DNA from: Planctomycetota bacterium
Lineage (GTDB): Bacteria; Planctomycetota; Planctomycetia; Pirellulales; UBA7805
Direction of reading: 5' to 3'
Assembly (NCBI GenBank): GCA_030605285.1
Contig: JAUWIQ010000090.1
Coordinates: 1 to 7,372, forward strand
DNA: 7,372 nt
Shown here: one piece after another, positions 5,829-7,372 of the stretch
Position numbering within the stretch: position 1 is the stretch's first letter
Layout: every line of letters starts with the position of its first letter
Notes under the pieces: model-generated
What the model was told of the DNA's origin: nothing
The model's database searches: none
The model's input: the letters and a program-made list of their open reading frames with translations, nothing else
Made by a program: the position numbers and the translations under genes

Positions 5829-6488
5829 CTACGTAAATAACTCGCAGTTGGTAGCCCGTTCCAAATCAAGGGCATTTCCCTCGTCGGTATCGATGTGTAC
5901 TTCCAGCTTGCTTGCCTCATCAATACGAACCAGCAGTCGTTCAAGCACGGCCGCACAACTCGACTGAATTCGCAAATTGATTCGATCTCCATTCTTCACA
6001 CCGTAGCGGACGGCATCGTCCGGGCTCATGTGGACGTGACGCTCGGCACGTATCACACCCTGCGCAAGCTCGACCACACCCGCCGGCCCCTCCAACACAC
6101 AGCCCGGAGTGCCTTCAATCTTGCCGCTGGCGCGAACAGGCAACTCGAGCCCCAACGAAATCGCATCGGTAAATGCCAACTCCACCTGACTTGCCGACCG
6201 CGTCGGACCTAGCACCCGAACTGCCGGCAACATCCGTTTTCGCGGACCGACCAACATCACGGTCTCTTCTGCCGCAAAAAATCCCTCCTGGTAAAGGTCC
6301 TTCTTCGGCGTAAGCTGATGGCCCGAACCAAAGAGGGTTTCTACATCTGTGTCTGTAAGATGGCAGTGGCGTGCGGAAATGCTTACCACGAGTTCTGAGG
6401 CGGAGTTTTTGTCAGGAGATTGACTGCGGACAATCTCCCGGACAATCCTCTCCACAGCCACTCGATCTACAGGGGGTGCCAGATTCAT
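5829..6488 (-). CDS. pduL: PduL-type phosphate acyltransferase (BMC phosphotransacylase)
   Basis: The product has 219 residues and contains the duplicated PduL (PTAC) domain. The two metal-binding histidine pairs are ARHCHL (H41, H43) and ERHVHM (H151, H153); [10 protein letters not shown] near the C-terminus supplies H198 and N205; and [11 protein letters not shown] holds R97 and E103, matching the conserved Arg/Glu of the family. The enzyme is a zinc protein unrelated to Pta. It swaps CoA for phosphate on the acyl-CoA made by the aldehyde dehydrogenase and so regenerates CoA in the lumen. Residues 7-22 ([16 protein letters not shown]) form an amphipathic helix typical of the PduL encapsulation peptide. 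The ATG at 6488 is 12 nt after the regulator stop, with only a weak AGCGAG-like site. Symbol given by family; in the PVM locus it carries a pvm name. Confidence 0.95.
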   Translation of the reverse strand: MNLAPPVDRVAVERIVREIVRSQSPDKNSASELVVSISARHCHLTDTDVETLFGSGHQLTPKKDLYQEGFFAAEETVMLVGPRKRMLPAVRVLGPTRSASQVELAFTDAISLGLELPVRASGKIEGTPGCVLEGPAGVVELAQGVIRAERHVHMSPDDAVRYGVKNGDRINLRIQSSCAAVLERLLVRIDEASKLEVHIDTDEGNALDLERATNCELFT

Positions 6489-6500
6489 CAGATTCTCGCT

Positions 6501-7295
6501 TTAGGTTTCATTCTCATTTTGCGACGCGACGGCTGCTGTTGCACAAACACTCAAGTCCACGCCACTGGAAACGAGCCGGTTTTTCCAATCGCTGGAGATT
6601 CCATCGTCCACCACAACCCGGCGGACATCTCCCAATCCGCATAATCGCGACAGGCTGCTCCGCCCGAATTTGGTGCTATCGGCAACAATCACGGGCCGAT
6701 CGCACGCAGCAAGCATAGCTCGCTGTGTTTCGACCTGCAGGATATTACTATTGAAAAATCCCCGCTCATTTATCGCAGCCACGCTCAAAATGGTATGCCG
6801 GACGTTTAAGTCGCCGAGCATCGCGTTCGCATAGGGACCGAGCGTGACACCGGTGCGGAAATGAACATTTCCCCCGATCAGGACCAGATCACAGTCGGCA
6901 CACGATGCGAACAGGTGGGCAACCGGCATCGAGTTGGTCACGACCTGCAGGGGACGCCCCACCAGCAAACGGGCCACCTCATAGGTGGTACTGCCGCCAT
7001 CGAGCAGCACCGTATCGCCATCCTCGACAATCTCAGCCGCTGTGCGGGCCAAAGCCCGCTTCTTATCCCAATGGGTCTGCTGCCGGTCGCGAAAATGCGG
7101 AAACTCCGGTGCCTCGCCGGTGTAAAATACGCCCCCGTGCGTACGGCGGGCATGGCCGATCTCCTCGAGGTGTTCCAGATCGCGACGGATCGTTGATTCG
7201 GAAACCCGCATTTCATGAGCCAGTTCGGGCAACGAGGCAAAACCCCGTTTCCGCACGATTTCCAGGAGTTGATCCCGCCTCGTTTGAACCACCAT
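6501..7295 (-). CDS. DeoR-family transcriptional regulator
   Basis: The product has 264 residues from the ATG at 7295. The N-terminal winged HTH_DeoR domain covers about residues 5-56, with LPELAHEMRVSESTIRRDL as helix-turn-helix and EEIGHARRTHGG as the wing, the classic DeoR signature. The C-terminal DeoRC sensor domain (about 75-230) shows DGDTVLLDGGSTTYEVARLL (DGGSTT 99-104), VVTNS (118-122), LIGGNV and DSTKFGRSS (K209), the sugar-phosphate-binding positions of the family. It probably represses or activates this operon in response to a phosphorylated sugar intermediate; in fucose/rhamnose systems this is a ketose-1-phosphate or a downstream phosphate. It is the first gene of the operon, so autoregulation is likely. 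A GGAG at 7304-7301, 5 nt before the ATG, favours 7295 over an in-frame GTG at 7301, which that site overlaps. Confidence 0.94.
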   Translation of the reverse strand: MVVQTRRDQLLEIVRKRGFASLPELAHEMRVSESTIRRDLEHLEEIGHARRTHGGVFYTGEAPEFPHFRDRQQTHWDKKRALARTAAEIVEDGDTVLLDGGSTTYEVARLLVGRPLQVVTNSMPVAHLFASCADCDLVLIGGNVHFRTGVTLGPYANAMLGDLNVRHTILSVAAINERGFFNSNILQVETQRAMLAACDRPVIVADSTKFGRSSLSRLCGLGDVRRVVVDDGISSDWKNRLVSSGVDLSVCATAAVASQNENET

Positions 7296-7330
7296 TCCCA
7301 CTCCGCAGAAATGAAAGAATCCTGTCAGTT

Positions 7331-7360
7331 TATCGCCTATAATCTCTTATTGTTGCCTAT
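7331..7360. promoter_or_regulatory. Candidate operator: two GCCTAT direct repeats 20 bp apart upstream of the DeoR gene
   Basis: GCCTAT occurs at 7335-7340 and 7355-7360, in the wider similar blocks TATCGCCTATAA and TGTTGCCTATTT. The spacing is exactly 20 bp, about two helical turns, so both copies face the same side of the helix. The site lies 36-61 nt upstream of the DeoR start in AT-rich leader DNA, where an operator for a first-gene, self-regulating repressor would be expected. No strong sigma-70-type -10/-35 pair is seen on the minus strand. The link to the regulator is inference. Confidence 0.35.
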
Positions 7361-7372
7361 TTCATTCCATAA

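Noticed and set aside
7338..7343. TATAAT on the plus strand as a divergent promoter
   Set aside because: No -35-like hexamer at 16-18 bp upstream, and the supposed target gene lies outside the window; it may simply be part of the repeat region.
1..7372. Search for tRNA, rRNA, CRISPR array, insertion sequence or attachment site
   Set aside because: No clustered repeats, transposase-like frames, terminal inverted repeats or tRNA-like foldings were noticed by eye; nearly all bases are taken by the operon.

Overview
This window carries most of a bacterial microcompartment (BMC) operon. All genes lie on the minus strand, so transcription runs from right to left. The gene content and order match the Planctomycetes-Verrucomicrobia (PVM) type of BMC locus known from planctomycetes such as Planctopirus (Planctomyces) limnophila. 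There the organelle handles the L-lactaldehyde released when L-fucose or L-rhamnose phosphates are cleaved by a class II aldolase. I infer a member of the Planctomycetota (possibly Verrucomicrobiota) from the locus type. The genus cannot be named from this sequence.

Layout in the direction of transcription: a leader with a 20-bp-phased direct repeat (about 7331-7360); a DeoR-family regulator (7295-6501); a PduL-type phosphotransacylase (6488-5829); a 112-nt gap with a small hairpin followed by a T-tract; two hexameric shell proteins, BMC-H (5716-5423 and 5366-5097); an acetate-kinase-family enzyme (5058-3862); a first pentamer shell protein, BMC-P (3835-3524); a CoA-acylating aldehyde dehydrogenase of the PduP/EutE class (3478-1994); a second BMC-P (1988-1731); a protein with an encapsulation-peptide-like N-terminus and a degenerate RpiB/LacAB-like domain (1731-1024); a third BMC-P (1003-713); and a class II (FucA/RhaD-like) aldolase whose 3' end runs off the left edge (713-1). 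Gaps are 0-112 nt, and two junctions overlap as TGATG. This is a tightly packed single operon.

Expected working scheme, from knowledge of the families: the aldolase cleaves fuculose-1-phosphate or rhamnulose-1-phosphate to DHAP and L-lactaldehyde. The aldehyde dehydrogenase makes the acyl-CoA, PduL exchanges CoA for phosphate and recycles CoA inside the shell, and the kinase makes ATP and the free acid. BMC-H proteins form the facets and BMC-P proteins cap the vertices. Three proteins (PduL, the aldehyde dehydrogenase and the RpiB-like protein) have short amphipathic N-terminal helices that look like encapsulation peptides. The aldolase has a C-terminal tail beyond the normal FucA length. No BMC-T gene, no alcohol or lactaldehyde reductase and no sugar kinase or isomerase of the usual pathway is visible here; they may lie outside the window.

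The system as a whole is a known BMC class. The less explained parts are the RpiB-like protein that lacks recognisable isomerase catalytic residues, the substituted active-site positions in the acetate kinase, and the CxC...CxC linker of the aldehyde dehydrogenase.
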